A stretch of DNA of 64,000 nt from Nocardia colli (GCF_008704205.1 NZ_VXLC01000004.1:682001-746000); one strand, 5' to 3'; counted from the stretch's first letter, positions 54,053 to 63,839 are shown. Notes: a model not told the origin generated them from the sequence alone. Numbers and translations are program-made.

Positions 54053-54730
54053 ATGGGCAGAACAACATTGGTAACGCTGGCCGCGTGCATGGTTGCCGCA
54101 CTGGCCGGTTCGGCGGGCACGTCGCATGCCGGCCCGGGAACGCCCGAAATCCACTACACCGCAAGCGTGGTCGACAAATCGGTGGTGCTGAGCACCGACG
54201 CGGGCGCGCTGACCGTGGCCGACGGGCAATTCCGGTTCGCCGATGACACCGGACGCCTACTCGTTTCGATGCCGCTCAGCTATCAACGCGACAACAAGGT
54301 GTGGCCGATCACAGCGAAGATCGTCGGCAACACCGCCACCCTGACCCCGGACACCGACCCGGCCGCCGCCCGGCCCGCGCCGGTCGAGTTGCGCGACATC
54401 GCGATCGACCCGCAATCCACCGACTTCAACATCGCGGTGATGAACTTCGCCACGGTGGCCGCCCTCGGCGTCGCGCTCGGCACGCTGATCGGCACCACGA
54501 TCGGCGCGGGTATCGGCTGCGTCGCGGGCGGCGCCCTGGTCGGTGCGGCCGCGGCGGTTCCGACGATCGGCGTGCTGGCCGTCCCCGGATTCCTCGGCGG
54601 CTGCCTGGTCACCGGCGCCGCCGCGGCCCCGATCGGCGCGATCATCGGCACCATCGCGCTCGGCGTCCCCGCCGCGATCATCGGCGGCCTGTTGTTCGCG
54701 GGTGCGCTGGGCAAACAGGCGACGAGCTGA
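54053..54730 (+). CDS. Secreted protein with C-terminal glycine-zipper helices
   Basis: 225 residues. Signal peptide ending HAGPG (residue 25), a beta domain (about 28-125) with DAGALTVADGQFRFADDTG and a C-terminal hydrophobic part with GxxxG runs (LGTLIGTTIGAGIGCVAGG, AIIGTIALGVPAAIIGG). This layout is common in Nocardia (DUF8020-like as I recall). The helices could insert into membranes. Function unknown. Confidence 0.7.
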   Translation: MGRTTLVTLAACMVAALAGSAGTSHAGPGTPEIHYTASVVDKSVVLSTDAGALTVADGQFRFADDTGRLLVSMPLSYQRDNKVWPITAKIVGNTATLTPDTDPAAARPAPVELRDIAIDPQSTDFNIAVMNFATVAALGVALGTLIGTTIGAGIGCVAGGALVGAAAAVPTIGVLAVPGFLGGCLVTGAAAAPIGAIIGTIALGVPAAIIGGLLFAGALGKQATS

Positions 54731-54735
54731 GCGGC

Positions 54736-55326
54736 TCAGGCCGCGGGTTCGGCGCGATGGCTGTCGATGAGCGTCCGGCCCATCGATTGGGCCCGCCGCG
54801 CCGCCTGCCGGTCGCCCTCGGTGGCCGAGACGATCGAGCCCTTCATCAGAATGTGCCAGGACCTGGCGAAGTCGTCCGGATCGCGCAGGCCCGCCTCCTC
54901 GGCGCGCGCCCGGACGATGCCGCGGATGGTGCCGAGATGGGCGATGCTGGCCCGCCCGGCCGGATGATCCGGTCCCAGCTCCAGCAGCACGTTGATGAAC
55001 GTGCACGACTCGAATCCTTCGGTGCCGAACCAGTCGTCGAGCACGTCGAAGATGGCGAGCAGTCGCTCCTCCGCGGTGTTGCCGCGCCGGCTGGACTGCT
55101 GTTCGACCAGGCCGAAGGTCCACACGAGCTCGCGACGTTCCAGCACCGCGAGGATCAACTCGTCCTTGGTGCGAAAGTGCCGGTACAGCGTCGCTTTCGC
55201 GATGCCTGCCCTGGCGATCACCTCATCGATGCCGACCGCCCGGATGCCGCGGCGAGTGAACAAGTCGTAGGCAGTGGACAATATCCGTTCGCGGGCACCG
55301 ACAATCGTGTCGTCGCTTGCCGTCAC
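54736..55326 (-). CDS. TetR family transcriptional regulator
   Basis: 196 residues. DNA-binding domain RERILSTAYDLFTRRGIRAVGIDEVIARAGIAKATLYRHFRTKDEL, helical ligand domain after it. GTG 55326 is used as the longer frame crosses promoter sequence. A GACAG/CTGTC palindrome lies 51 bp upstream, between it and the STAS gene, which may be its target. Confidence 0.85.
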   Translation of the reverse strand: MTASDDTIVGARERILSTAYDLFTRRGIRAVGIDEVIARAGIAKATLYRHFRTKDELILAVLERRELVWTFGLVEQQSSRRGNTAEERLLAIFDVLDDWFGTEGFESCTFINVLLELGPDHPAGRASIAHLGTIRGIVRARAEEAGLRDPDDFARSWHILMKGSIVSATEGDRQAARRAQSMGRTLIDSHRAEPAA

Positions 55327-55376
55327 CCTCTTACCATAACGCTGTACAGACCCGACCTGCCATGCTTCACTAGGTA

Positions 55377-55388
55377 GACAGGTCTGTC
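55377..55388. promoter_or_regulatory. Candidate TetR operator
   Basis: gacag (55377-55381) and ctgtc (55384-55388) flank two bases; an acagacc/ggtctgt pair (55346-55352 and 55381-55387) also spans the gap between the divergent genes. Confidence 0.4.
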
Positions 55389-55417
55389 CCGTGCGGGGCA
55401 GGCCGAGGAGTCGGCAT

Positions 55418-55849
55418 ATGTCCCGCAACGACGACGACCGGTTCGCTACCCCACCTCTGGACCGGTCGGTACTGGAAGTCCCTGACGTTCTTCGTTTTTC
55501 GGTGTGTTGTCCGCGCCGTGACATCGCCATGATGCTGGTGGACGGCGAGATCGATCTGCGCACCGCACCGAGCTTCCGTGACCAACTCTGCCGATTGTTC
55601 GGCGCCGGACCCGTCCTGGTCGTACTCGACCTGTCCCCGGTGACCTTCATGGCGGCCGCGGGTCTGCGGGTGCTGGTGGATGCGCAGACACAAGCCGAAA
55701 AGGCCAGGCGCCGAATGGTATTGATCACCGCAGTGCGCTGTGTCGATCGCGCGCTGGAGGTGACGGGCCTGGCGCCCAGCTTCCGCAGAGTGCGGTCGCT
55801 GGACGCCGCGCTGGCCGACCATGCCGTCGGATACGAAGAGACGGCGTAG
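55418..55849 (+). CDS. STAS domain protein (anti-sigma factor antagonist type) lacking the phospho-acceptor Ser
   Basis: 143 residues. STAS core DIAMMLVDGEIDLRTAPSFRDQL and VLVVLDLSPVTFMAAAGLRVLVDA. In SpoIIAA-like antagonists the sequence before GL ends in a Ser phosphorylated by the partner kinase; here it is AAAGL. It may be permanently active or work without phosphorylation. GAGGAG lies before ATG 55418. No anti-sigma kinase is adjacent. Confidence 0.8.
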   Translation: MSRNDDDRFATPPLDRSVLEVPDVLRFSVCCPRRDIAMMLVDGEIDLRTAPSFRDQLCRLFGAGPVLVVLDLSPVTFMAAAGLRVLVDAQTQAEKARRRMVLITAVRCVDRALEVTGLAPSFRRVRSLDAALADHAVGYEETA

Positions 55850-55857
55850 TTTTCGGC

Positions 55858-56922
55858 TCAGTTCAGCCTTTTCTCCATCCGGTGCCGAGCGGTGTCGGCG
55901 AACTTGCCGCCGCGCTTGCGGGCGGTATCGGCGAGTTCCGGGCCGCGCTCGCGCGCGGTGTCGGCCAGCTCGGCACTGCGTTCCTTGGCGACCTCGGCGA
56001 ACTCCGCGCCGCGCTCCTTGGCGAGTTCGGCCCATTCGGCGCCGCGGTGCTTGGCCACGTCGGCCAGTTCCGCGCCGCGTTCCCGGGCCAGTTCCGCCAG
56101 CTCGGCGCCGCGCTCGCGGGCGAACTCGGCCCACTTCGGTCCGCGCTCGCGCGCCAGTTCGGCCCATTCGGCGCCGCGGTGCTTGGCGACGTCGGCCAGT
56201 TCCGCGCCGCGTTCCTTGGCGGTCTCGGCCAGCGGCGCGGCATGTTCCTTCGCGGCCGCGGCCAGTGGGGCGGCGTGTTCCTTTGCCGCAGAAGCCCATT
56301 CGGGGCCGTGGTGCTGCACCGTCTCGGCCAGCTCGGACCCCTTGGCGGCCGCGGCACTGCCGAGACTGCCTGCCGCAGAGGCGACTTCGTGCGCCCGGCG
56401 CTTGAGCACCTCACCGGTCGCGCTTTCCGAGGAGCCAGTGAACGGCAGCGCGGCGGTCACCGTGGCCGCGGCATCCCTGGCGGCCCGCTTGCCGCGCCAG
56501 CCCAGCGAGGGCTTGCCCTCGGTGTCGGCCGCGGCGATCATCAGCCCGCCGAGCAGGCCGAGATCCTTGAGGAACGCGTTCCGCTTGATCGCCTTCTGCG
56601 CCGGGTCCGGTTCGTTCCAGAAGTCCTGCTCGGTGACCGTGGCCGGGATGACGGTCGCGGCCAAGACCAGCGCGGCCAGGCGTGGCGCCTTGCCGAGCGC
56701 GAGCAGCACACCACCAGCTACCTGGGCACCCGCATTGATCCGGACAACGGTGCCCGGGTCGTTCGGCAACTTCGCGGCATATTCCTCCGGAAGCTGACGC
56801 TGGCCTCGCTGCACCAGCTCGGTCGCCGCCTTCACGCGCGATTCCGGGTGCCGCAACGTATCGACACCCTCCACGACGAAGACAGTGGCCAAAAGCGGGC
56901 GGGCAAGTCGGCGTAACAACAT
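55858..56922 (-). CDS. DoxX-like membrane protein with long 11-residue repeat tail
   Basis: 354 residues. The first 150 residues resemble DoxX (LLRRLARPLLATVFVVEGVDTL, PGTVVRINAGAQVAGGVLLALGKAPRLAALVLA, AFLKDLGLLGGLMIAA) with membrane helices. After a linker the tail (residues 194-347) is fourteen 11-residue units of the form xRGAELADVAK, a helical periodicity seen in lipid-binding amphipathic helices. GGATCC precedes ATG. Function unknown; the tail could bind membranes or lipid droplets. Confidence 0.75.
   Translation of the reverse strand: MLLRRLARPLLATVFVVEGVDTLRHPESRVKAATELVQRGQRQLPEEYAAKLPNDPGTVVRINAGAQVAGGVLLALGKAPRLAALVLAATVIPATVTEQDFWNEPDPAQKAIKRNAFLKDLGLLGGLMIAAADTEGKPSLGWRGKRAARDAAATVTAALPFTGSSESATGEVLKRRAHEVASAAGSLGSAAAAKGSELAETVQHHGPEWASAAKEHAAPLAAAAKEHAAPLAETAKERGAELADVAKHRGAEWAELARERGPKWAEFARERGAELAELARERGAELADVAKHRGAEWAELAKERGAEFAEVAKERSAELADTARERGPELADTARKRGGKFADTARHRMEKRLN
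55882..56343 (-). repeat. Fourteen tandem 33-bp (11-residue) coding repeats
   Basis: Units run KGSELAETVQH to RGGKFADTARH without a break in register. The double unit RGAELADVAKH plus RGAEWAELA occurs twice (units 5-6 and 9-10), suggesting internal duplication. Confidence 0.8.
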
Positions 56923-57125
56923 GACGGATCCCTTTCCTCGACGGCTCTATTCGACCGGGTTCCCGGAAGGTGTCGCATCAAACCCGGTGGGCGGGGAGTT
57001 ACGGGCGTATCGGACACAGAATCTACACCCGGTAACGGCAAATATTGAGCGAACGATCACCAGGTGGTGGATCCGAGCTGATCCGCCGGTCCTCGACCGA
57101 GATGCCCCGCCGGAAGGTACCGCCG

Positions 57126-57410
57126 ATGAACTCCAGCACGGCCGCAACGACTTTCGAGTCGATCGTCGCCCCGCTCCCGGCCGCGCCGGGCTGCACCTTT
57201 CGCTTCGATACCGTGCCCTGCCGGCATCGCGCCGAATGGTTCATCCGCAAGCGGCCATGCTGTCATGCCGAGGGCGTCGACTTCATGTGCGACACGTGTC
57301 ACACCCGGATCCACTGGTTGCTGACCATCGGCGTCGAATTCGAGTGCGCCGGTTGCGGTGTGCGGTCGGACAGCTTCACCGAGCTCTATCCGACCGCGGC
57401 GCCGCTGTGA
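57126..57410 (+). CDS. Small Cys/His-rich, probably zinc-binding protein
   Basis: 94 residues. Eight Cys plus several His in PCRHRAEWF, RPCCHAEG, MCDTCHTRIHW and CAGCGVRSDSF suggest two zinc sites of treble-clef or ribbon type. No family recognised. ATG 57126 with GGAAGG 9 nt upstream; the frame extends further upstream without conservation. Confidence 0.55.
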   Translation: MNSSTAATTFESIVAPLPAAPGCTFRFDTVPCRHRAEWFIRKRPCCHAEGVDFMCDTCHTRIHWLLTIGVEFECAGCGVRSDSFTELYPTAAPL

Positions 57411-57419
57411 GCCGGGCGG

Positions 57420-58274
57420 TCAGGGACCGCCGACCACCTTCGGGACGCTGGACCGAGTCGTCGTCAGGAACTCGGTGATGATCGACGTGACCTGGTCCGG
57501 GTCCTCCACCATGGGCAGGTGACCGCAGTCCGGCAGCTCGACCGCGGTCTCGGCGTGCAGGGTGCGGTTGAGCCGGGCGCCCGCGCGGGCCGAGAGGATG
57601 CGGTTCTGCTTGCCCCAGATGGTGCAGATCGGCGGGAAGTCCGCCGGCGGGTCGAAGCGGTCCAGGGCGGCATAGGTGGGGAAGTCCTGGACCAGCTCGT
57701 GCAGCGCGTGCAGGCGGCCGCGATCGGACCAGTGCGCGCGCAGGCGCGGGGAGTGCTGCAGGCCTTGGCGCTTGCCGCGAGCCCCGAGCTGATTGCCGAC
57801 GATCAGCGACACCGCGCGACCGGGCAGCGCGAGCCTGCGGGCCAGCGGTCCGAGCGGTAGCCGGGCATCCGCCCAGGCCATCGCCGCCGACTGCCCGGAG
57901 CTGACGGTGTCCCAGGTCAGCGGGTTGATCAGAACGAGCGCCCGCACCCGGTCCTGGTGGCTCATCGTGTAGCTCAGCGAGGTGGCGCTGCCGAGGCAAT
58001 TGCCGACCAGGACCACGTCGGTGAGCCGGTAGGCGTCGAGGAAGGCGCCGAGCATCCGCACGTAGTCGGCGAGCCGGTAGCCGTCCGCGGGCTGGTCGGA
58101 TTCGCCGTATCCGGGCAGGTCGAGGGCGAACACCTCGTGGTCGCGGCGCAGCGTCGCCACCTGGTCGTCCCAGATGCGGCGCTGGGTGCCCGCGTTGTGC
58201 AGGAAGACCACCGGCGCGCCGCTACCGGAGCGCTCGAAGGCCACGGCCCTGCCCTGATGCTCGAAAATGTCCAC
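57420..58274 (-). CDS. Alpha/beta hydrolase with Cys in the nucleophile elbow
   Basis: 284 residues. Core strand APVVFLHNAGTQRRIWDDQVATL with oxyanion region HNAG, nucleophile elbow VGNCLGSATSL (Cys in place of Ser), acid on LDRFDPPADF side and His in DCGHLPMVED. GTG 58274 follows GGAGTC. It is on the same strand as the acyl-CoA ligase gene, 107 bp downstream. Substrate unknown; dienelactone hydrolases use a Cys nucleophile similarly. Confidence 0.75.
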   Translation of the reverse strand: MDIFEHQGRAVAFERSGSGAPVVFLHNAGTQRRIWDDQVATLRRDHEVFALDLPGYGESDQPADGYRLADYVRMLGAFLDAYRLTDVVLVGNCLGSATSLSYTMSHQDRVRALVLINPLTWDTVSSGQSAAMAWADARLPLGPLARRLALPGRAVSLIVGNQLGARGKRQGLQHSPRLRAHWSDRGRLHALHELVQDFPTYAALDRFDPPADFPPICTIWGKQNRILSARAGARLNRTLHAETAVELPDCGHLPMVEDPDQVTSIITEFLTTTRSSVPKVVGGP

Positions 58275-58380
58275 AGTGACTCCTTGCGAGCGGCCGGGCG
58301 AACACGTCGCCCGATCCGCTGCAATTTTACGTTGTTGTCAAGCAGTGAGCTGGGACTTCGGCGGTTCTGGTGTGGAGTGG

Positions 58381-60030
58381 TCACACCTCGATGCCGGTGC
58401 GCACCACCTTGCCGGTCGCGTTGCGGGTCAGCGCGGTGGTGGTGAGCCGCCAGCGGTTCGGCACCTTGTAGTAGGCGATCCGTTCCGCGGCGAACGCGCG
58501 CAGCTCCGCTTCGGTTGTCGCCGAAAGGTTTTCGACCACTACCAGCGCGGCGACCTGCTGCCCCAGATCGGCGTCCGGTACGCCGACGACCGCGCATTCG
58601 CGGACCGCCGGATGTTCCTCCAGGCACTGTTCGATCTCGGTGGGGTAGACGTTCTCGCCGCCGCGCAGGATGAGATCCGAACGGCGACCGGACAATTGGA
58701 GCCTGCCCTCGGTGAGCACACCGATATCGCCGGTGCGCAGCCAGCGGTCCGCGGTGATCGCGGCGGTGGTCGCCGCCTCGTCGTTCCAATAGCCGAGCAT
58801 CACGTACTGACTGCGTACGCAGATCTCGCCTTCGGTCCCGTCGGGCACGGGGTTGCCTGCGCTGTCGCGCACCTGCACGGCGACCCCGATGACGGGGCGG
58901 CCCACGGTATCCGGGAACGCGGCGAGTTCGGCGGGACTGGCCAGGGTGGCCGCGGTGCTGCATTCGGTGAGGCCGTAACTGGTCACCAACGCGGTCTTGG
59001 CCACCGGAAGTTGTTCGCGCAGTTGATGTTGCAGCGCGGCCGAGGACGGCGCGGAGTTGAGCGAGAACGAGGCCAGCGAGGACAGGTCGTAGCCGGACAG
59101 ATCCTGTTCGAGCATCCGGGTGGCCATGGTCGGCATGGCGCCCCAGTTGGTGATGCGTTCGCGTTCGATCAGCCGCAGCACCCGATCCCCGTCGAACGAA
59201 CCCTGATAGAGCACCGAGGTATCGCCGGTCACCAGGCGCGGCACCACCAGGTTGTGCAGGCTGGCGATGTGGAACAGCGGGGAGGTGAGCAGGAACCTGC
59301 GGCCGCTCGGCGGTTCGGTGGCGCCGCTGAACTCGGCGGCGAGCGCGTCGTTGAACCGGTGGTATCCGATGACCGCCAGCACGTTCCGCTGCGTGTGCAC
59401 CGCGCCCTTGGGGCGTCCGCTGGTGCCGCTGGTGTAGAGGACGACCGCCGGATCGTCCTCCTCCACCTCGGCGAGCGGGGTTGTGCCGCCGGCGAATTCG
59501 GCGATCAGCGCGGGCAGGTCGTGCTCCATGGTGAGCACGGGCACGCGAATATCCAACTCTGCCAGCAGTGCCGCGCGTTTCGCGTCGACAATCAGCACGG
59601 CGGGGGTGGTGTGCTCGACGCCGTAGGCGATTTCGCGCGGCGTCCACCACGCGTTGTAGCCCACGGCGATCGCGCCGAGGCACTGCGCCGCCCAGAAGGT
59701 CACGACCCATTCGGGCGTGTTCGCGGCCAGAATGCCGATCCGGTCGCCCTTTTCGATGCCGTATCGATCACGCAGCGCGTTGGCCAGCGCGCCGACCGCC
59801 GCCGCGTGCTCGGCGAAGGACAACCGGGTGTCCTCGCTGACGAGGTAGTCGCGCTCGCCCCAGCTCGCCGACGCGGCCACCAACTCGCCGAGCGACCTGC
59901 CGCGGTTGCGCAGCACCGGCACCGGTGCGCCGAGCACGTCCTCGACCACCATCTCGAATCGCCCACCGGGACCGGTCAGCCGAGCCACAGCGGCTGCGGC
60001 GAATGCCTGCGCGTCGAAAGGCTTCGTCAT
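58381..60030 (-). CDS. Acyl-CoA ligase (FadD family)
   Basis: 549 residues. [23 protein letters not shown] region, [49 protein letters not shown] and C-terminal Lys in [10 protein letters not shown]. It activates a carboxylic acid to its CoA ester. It is the fourth gene of a monooxygenase-esterase-alcohol dehydrogenase-ligase order resembling the M. tuberculosis mymA operon (fadD13 position). ATG 60030. Confidence 0.85.
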   Translation of the reverse strand: MTKPFDAQAFAAAAVARLTGPGGRFEMVVEDVLGAPVPVLRNRGRSLGELVAASASWGERDYLVSEDTRLSFAEHAAAVGALANALRDRYGIEKGDRIGILAANTPEWVVTFWAAQCLGAIAVGYNAWWTPREIAYGVEHTTPAVLIVDAKRAALLAELDIRVPVLTMEHDLPALIAEFAGGTTPLAEVEEDDPAVVLYTSGTSGRPKGAVHTQRNVLAVIGYHRFNDALAAEFSGATEPPSGRRFLLTSPLFHIASLHNLVVPRLVTGDTSVLYQGSFDGDRVLRLIERERITNWGAMPTMATRMLEQDLSGYDLSSLASFSLNSAPSSAALQHQLREQLPVAKTALVTSYGLTECSTAATLASPAELAAFPDTVGRPVIGVAVQVRDSAGNPVPDGTEGEICVRSQYVMLGYWNDEAATTAAITADRWLRTGDIGVLTEGRLQLSGRRSDLILRGGENVYPTEIEQCLEEHPAVRECAVVGVPDADLGQQVAALVVVENLSATTEAELRAFAAERIAYYKVPNRWRLTTTALTRNATGKVVRTGIEV

Positions 60031-60047
60031 GTAGCGCTCTTCCTGTT

Positions 60048-61091
60048 CTACGGAACCAATACCGCGCGGCCGGTCACCAGACCGCGCTCCAGCCGGTCGA
60101 GCGCGTCGCGGCCTGCCGCCAGGTCGTAGCGCTCGACCTCCACCGTGAGCTTGCCCGAGCGGGCCAGCGCGACGGACTCGATCAGATCGGATTTGGTGCC
60201 GCCGTACGACTTTCGCACGGAAGCGCCCCACGGCCAGCCGGGTCCGCCGGCCGGACCGGCGGTGAGCTCCGGCGCGCCGCCGCCGAGGCCGATCATCCGG
60301 TAGGCGCCGTTGGGCGCCACCGATTCCACCGCGAGGGTGGCGGTCTGGTCGACGCCGACGAAGTCGAACACCGCGTCCGCGCCGCGACCGCCGGTGCGGT
60401 CGAGGATCTCGCGCGCGGTGTCCGGGCCGGCGAGCAGACCTTCGGCCGCGCCGCAGCGGGCGGCCAATTCGAGCTTGTCCGCGCCGATATCGACGGCGAT
60501 CACCCGGGTCGCGCTGGTCGCGGCGAGAATCTGCACCGCGACATGGCCGAGCCCGCCGATGCCGATCACCACCGCGACCGAGTCGGGCCGAAGGTGGTCG
60601 CGGGCGCCGCGAATCGCGTGATAGCTCGACAGCGCGGCGTCGGCCAGCGGGGCCGCCTGCACGAAGTCGAGGTCACCGATCGGTACGAAAGAGCCGGCCG
60701 GGATGCGGATGTACTCGGCCATGCCGCCGTCCGGGCCGAGCCCGGGACACGGCGGCATGGCCGTGCGCCCCGCGGCGAGGCAGACATTCTCGTTGCCGCT
60801 GACGCATTCCCGGCACACGCCGCAGGACCAGCACAGGTAGACGATGCCGCGTTCGCCGGCGACACGACCGTCGACCGCGGCGCCGACGGCCTCGATGGTG
60901 CCCGCGACTTCGTGGCCGAGGGTGAGCGGCTCGTCGCGCATGCGGAACGGGATGTGCAGCACGTGCAGGTCGGAATGGCAGATCCCGGCCGCGCCGACGC
61001 GCAGCAGGAGGTCGGTCGGGCCGATCTCGGGGATCGGGACTTCGCGCAGTTCCAGCACGCCCGGCTCGGTGAGTTGCAGCGCTCGCATCAT
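60048..61091 (-). CDS. Zinc-dependent alcohol dehydrogenase
   Basis: 347 residues, medium-chain type. Catalytic zinc ligands GICHSDLH and [12 protein letters not shown], structural zinc [18 protein letters not shown], cofactor motif [16 protein letters not shown], and D after IAVD for NAD. Corresponds to adhD in mymA-like operons. ATG overlaps the esterase stop (ATGA). It should oxidise the alcohol freed from the ester. Confidence 0.9.
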   Translation of the reverse strand: MMRALQLTEPGVLELREVPIPEIGPTDLLLRVGAAGICHSDLHVLHIPFRMRDEPLTLGHEVAGTIEAVGAAVDGRVAGERGIVYLCWSCGVCRECVSGNENVCLAAGRTAMPPCPGLGPDGGMAEYIRIPAGSFVPIGDLDFVQAAPLADAALSSYHAIRGARDHLRPDSVAVVIGIGGLGHVAVQILAATSATRVIAVDIGADKLELAARCGAAEGLLAGPDTAREILDRTGGRGADAVFDFVGVDQTATLAVESVAPNGAYRMIGLGGGAPELTAGPAGGPGWPWGASVRKSYGGTKSDLIESVALARSGKLTVEVERYDLAAGRDALDRLERGLVTGRAVLVP

Positions 61092-62236
61092 GTGTGGACC
61101 CCCACCGCGGTGTAGACCGCGCGCAGGTAAGCGTCGGCGCGTGGGGAGCCGATCAGGCCCGGCTCCATCTTGTTCATGGTGTAGGCGAAGGTGATTCGGC
61201 GATCCAGATCATTGACGACGATCGCGCCACCCAGTCCCGCCCACCAGCAGACCTTGCCGTCGGGAACCGCCGGCGCGGTTTGTGCTTGGGGGAGCCCGTA
61301 ACCGATGCCGAAGCGCAGCGGCAGCAGCAACGCGAGGTCGGCGCCGTCCGACTGCTGTTCGAAGATCAGGTCGATCGTCTTCTCCGACAACATCCTTCGA
61401 CCGTCCAACACGCCGCCACCGGAGACCAGCGACTGGATCCGCGCCACGGAGCGCGCATTCCCGTGGCCGTTCACCGCGCCGATCTCGGCCTGCCGCCACG
61501 CCGCGCTGTTGGCCTCGTGCAGATCGAGCAGGGGACTGGTGAGCGTCTTGACCAGGATGCTCTCCTGATCGAGCGCGGCCATGTCGAACTTCAACTGCGG
61601 CGGCGGGACCAACGACGCGATCCGATGGTGCAGTTCGGGTCCGGTGCCGATATGGAAATCCGCGTCGAGCGGACCGGCTAGTTCCTCGGCGAAGAACCGC
61701 CCGAGGCCGCGGCCGGTGATCCGGCGGATCACCTCGCCGACCAGGTGCCCGTAATTCAGCGCGTGATAACCCGACGCGGTGCCCGGCGTCCACCACGGCG
61801 GCTGCGCCGCGAGCCAGGCGGCCGCCGCCTCCGGGTCGTAGATGTCGGTCAGTTCGATCGGCCGTTCCCAGCCGGAGACACCGGAGGTGTGCCCGAGGAG
61901 GTGCCGGATCTCGATGTCGCCCTTGCCGTTCGCCGCGAATTCCGGCCAGTAGTGCGCGACCCGCTGCCGCACGTCCAGCTCGCCGCGATCGACCAGCAGC
62001 AGTGCGCACAGCGCGGTCATCGTCTTGCTGATCGAGAATACGTTGACCAGGGTGTCCGAGGTCCACGGCACGGTGCGATCGAGATCGCGGTGCCCGCCCC
62101 AGAGATCGACGACGGGTTCGCCGTCGACGGTCACGCAGATCGCCGCGCCGAGTTCCTCGCCCGCGGCGAGCCGGTTCGCCAATTCCGCCCGGACACCGGC
62201 GAATTGATCGGCACAGAAGCCCGAGGTGGTCATCAT
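61088..62236 (-). CDS. Serine hydrolase of beta-lactamase/esterase (EstB) fold
   Basis: 382 residues. S-x-x-K in FSISKTMTALCALL, Y-x-N in YHALNYGHLVGE, and HTSG-like motif GHTSGVSGWE. Probably an esterase acting on the ester made by the Baeyer-Villiger-type enzyme upstream. ATGA overlaps on both sides show translational coupling. No signal peptide. Confidence 0.85.
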   Translation of the reverse strand: MMTTSGFCADQFAGVRAELANRLAAGEELGAAICVTVDGEPVVDLWGGHRDLDRTVPWTSDTLVNVFSISKTMTALCALLLVDRGELDVRQRVAHYWPEFAANGKGDIEIRHLLGHTSGVSGWERPIELTDIYDPEAAAAWLAAQPPWWTPGTASGYHALNYGHLVGEVIRRITGRGLGRFFAEELAGPLDADFHIGTGPELHHRIASLVPPPQLKFDMAALDQESILVKTLTSPLLDLHEANSAAWRQAEIGAVNGHGNARSVARIQSLVSGGGVLDGRRMLSEKTIDLIFEQQSDGADLALLLPLRFGIGYGLPQAQTAPAVPDGKVCWWAGLGGAIVVNDLDRRITFAYTMNKMEPGLIGSPRADAYLRAVYTAVGVHT

Positions 62237-63600
62237 GCGCGCTCGAACGTTCTGGCCGGCACCGGCAGCGCGTAACCGGTTGCCGCGGCCCGCTTCGCGC
62301 CCCTGGCCATTTCCTTGTTCAGGTCGCGCACATACGGCTCGAACTCGATCTGGATCGTGTGCCGCGGCGAGTTGTAGTAGCGACCGCTCCGGCGTTCCTC
62401 GGCCGCGCGGATCGCCTCGTGCATTTCCGATTCCGGCGGCGGCAGGTACTTGCCGGTCAGGTAGGCGGCGACCAATTTGCTCTGCTGCTCAGCGAAATTC
62501 ACCAGCGTCGGCAGTGGTTGCGCCAGGCCCATGAAGAACAGGTTGTCCACGCCCGGCTTCATCATCTGCTTGAACAGCGGGATGCGGTTCTGCTCGTCCG
62601 GCACCAGGGCCGGATCGGTGAAGAACGGGAAGCTGATGTGATAGCCGGTGGCGCAGACGATCACGTCCACCTCCTCGGTGCTGCCGTCGGCGAAGCGCAC
62701 GCGCGGACCCTCCAGCGCCGTGATGGCGGGCTTGAACGCGATATCGCCGCAGCCCGCGCGGTGCAGGAACTCCTCGCTGGCCGACGGATGCGCCTCGAAC
62801 GGCAGGTGATCGGGCTTGGGCAGCCCGTAGAACTCCATCTCGCCGCGGAACTTGCGCACGAAGCGCTGCTTGAGCTTCATGCTCACCTTGCGCGGAATCC
62901 ACGGCGGCACACTCTGTTTGTCCCCGACCTTGCCGTTCACGTATTTCGGCAACACCCACACACCGCGCCGCGCGGAAACGGTGAGCTTCGCCGCGACGAA
63001 GCGCTGCGACAGTTCCGAGGCGATGTCCAGCCCGGAATTGCCCATGCCGACCACCACGACCTTCTTGCCGCGCATATCGACCGGGTCGAACGGATCGTTG
63101 TAGGCGTGGCTGTGGATCAGCACGCCGTCGAATTCGCCGGGATAGTCGGGGGTGTTCGGATCCCAGTGGTGACCGTTGCAGACGATCAATACGTCGTAGT
63201 CGCGGGTGCGCCCGTCGCTCGCGGTGACCAGCCAGCGGCCGTCGGTCTGCCGTTCGGCAGCGGTGACTTTCGTGCCGAACCGGATCTTGTCCCGGAAACC
63301 GAAATGGTCGACGTAATCCTTGAAGTACTGGAACAGCTGGGAATGGTGCGGAAAGTCCGGCCAATCCGCCGGCGCCGGATAGTCCTCGAAGGCCAGCCGG
63401 AACTTGCTGGTATCGATGTGCAGCGACTGGTAGCACGCCGACATCCCGTTGGGATTCTTGAAATACCAGTTGCCGCCGACCTCGTCGGACGCCTCGAACA
63501 GGTCGAACGGAATATCGAAGTCCTGCAGCCGTTTCGCGGTGGTGATCCCAGAGGGGCCCGCGCCGATGAGGCAGACCCTGGGCAGAGTGGGTTGAGTCAA
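62233..63600 (-). CDS. Flavin-containing monooxygenase (MymA-like)
   Basis: 455 residues. FAD motif VCLIGAGPSGITTAKRL, NADP motif VVVVGMGNSGLDIASEL and the FMO/BVMO-type fingerprint region FDGVLIHSHAYNDP (F-x-G-x3-H-x3-Y). It probably oxygenates ketones or hydrophobic amines/sulfides. TTG start at 63600, GAGGA upstream. First gene of the coupled operon and divergent from a TetR gene, with an operator between. Confidence 0.85.
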   Translation of the reverse strand: MTQPTLPRVCLIGAGPSGITTAKRLQDFDIPFDLFEASDEVGGNWYFKNPNGMSACYQSLHIDTSKFRLAFEDYPAPADWPDFPHHSQLFQYFKDYVDHFGFRDKIRFGTKVTAAERQTDGRWLVTASDGRTRDYDVLIVCNGHHWDPNTPDYPGEFDGVLIHSHAYNDPFDPVDMRGKKVVVVGMGNSGLDIASELSQRFVAAKLTVSARRGVWVLPKYVNGKVGDKQSVPPWIPRKVSMKLKQRFVRKFRGEMEFYGLPKPDHLPFEAHPSASEEFLHRAGCGDIAFKPAITALEGPRVRFADGSTEEVDVIVCATGYHISFPFFTDPALVPDEQNRIPLFKQMMKPGVDNLFFMGLAQPLPTLVNFAEQQSKLVAAYLTGKYLPPPESEMHEAIRAAEERRSGRYYNSPRHTIQIEFEPYVRDLNKEMARGAKRAAATGYALPVPARTFERA

Positions 63601-63715
63601 TTCACGTGTCCTCGTGCTGGGAGGGCGGTCACCTGCCTGCGGCGGCGCGCCCGGCGCCGAAACCGTCCGTAGCCGTGCGGCTTCCGGAGTGACGTAGGCA
63701 ACAAGGTAACACTGG

Positions 63716-63755
63716 CTAGACAGCGTGTCTAGTGAATGACGTATTGTCTAGTGAA
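63716..63755. promoter_or_regulatory. TetR operator region of the mymA-like operon
   Basis: Perfect palindrome ctagaca-gcg-tgtctag (63716-63732) plus a second tgtctagtgaa (63745-63755) repeating 63726-63736 with a 19-bp period. Lies between the monooxygenase start (63600) and the TetR gene (63840). Confidence 0.65.
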
Positions 63756-63839
63756 GGCGGTGTAGATCGCCGGTCCGCAGTAGACTTGCCCACCGAAAGT
63801 CGCACGTCAGCAGAACTTTCGACCGACACGAGGTAACCG

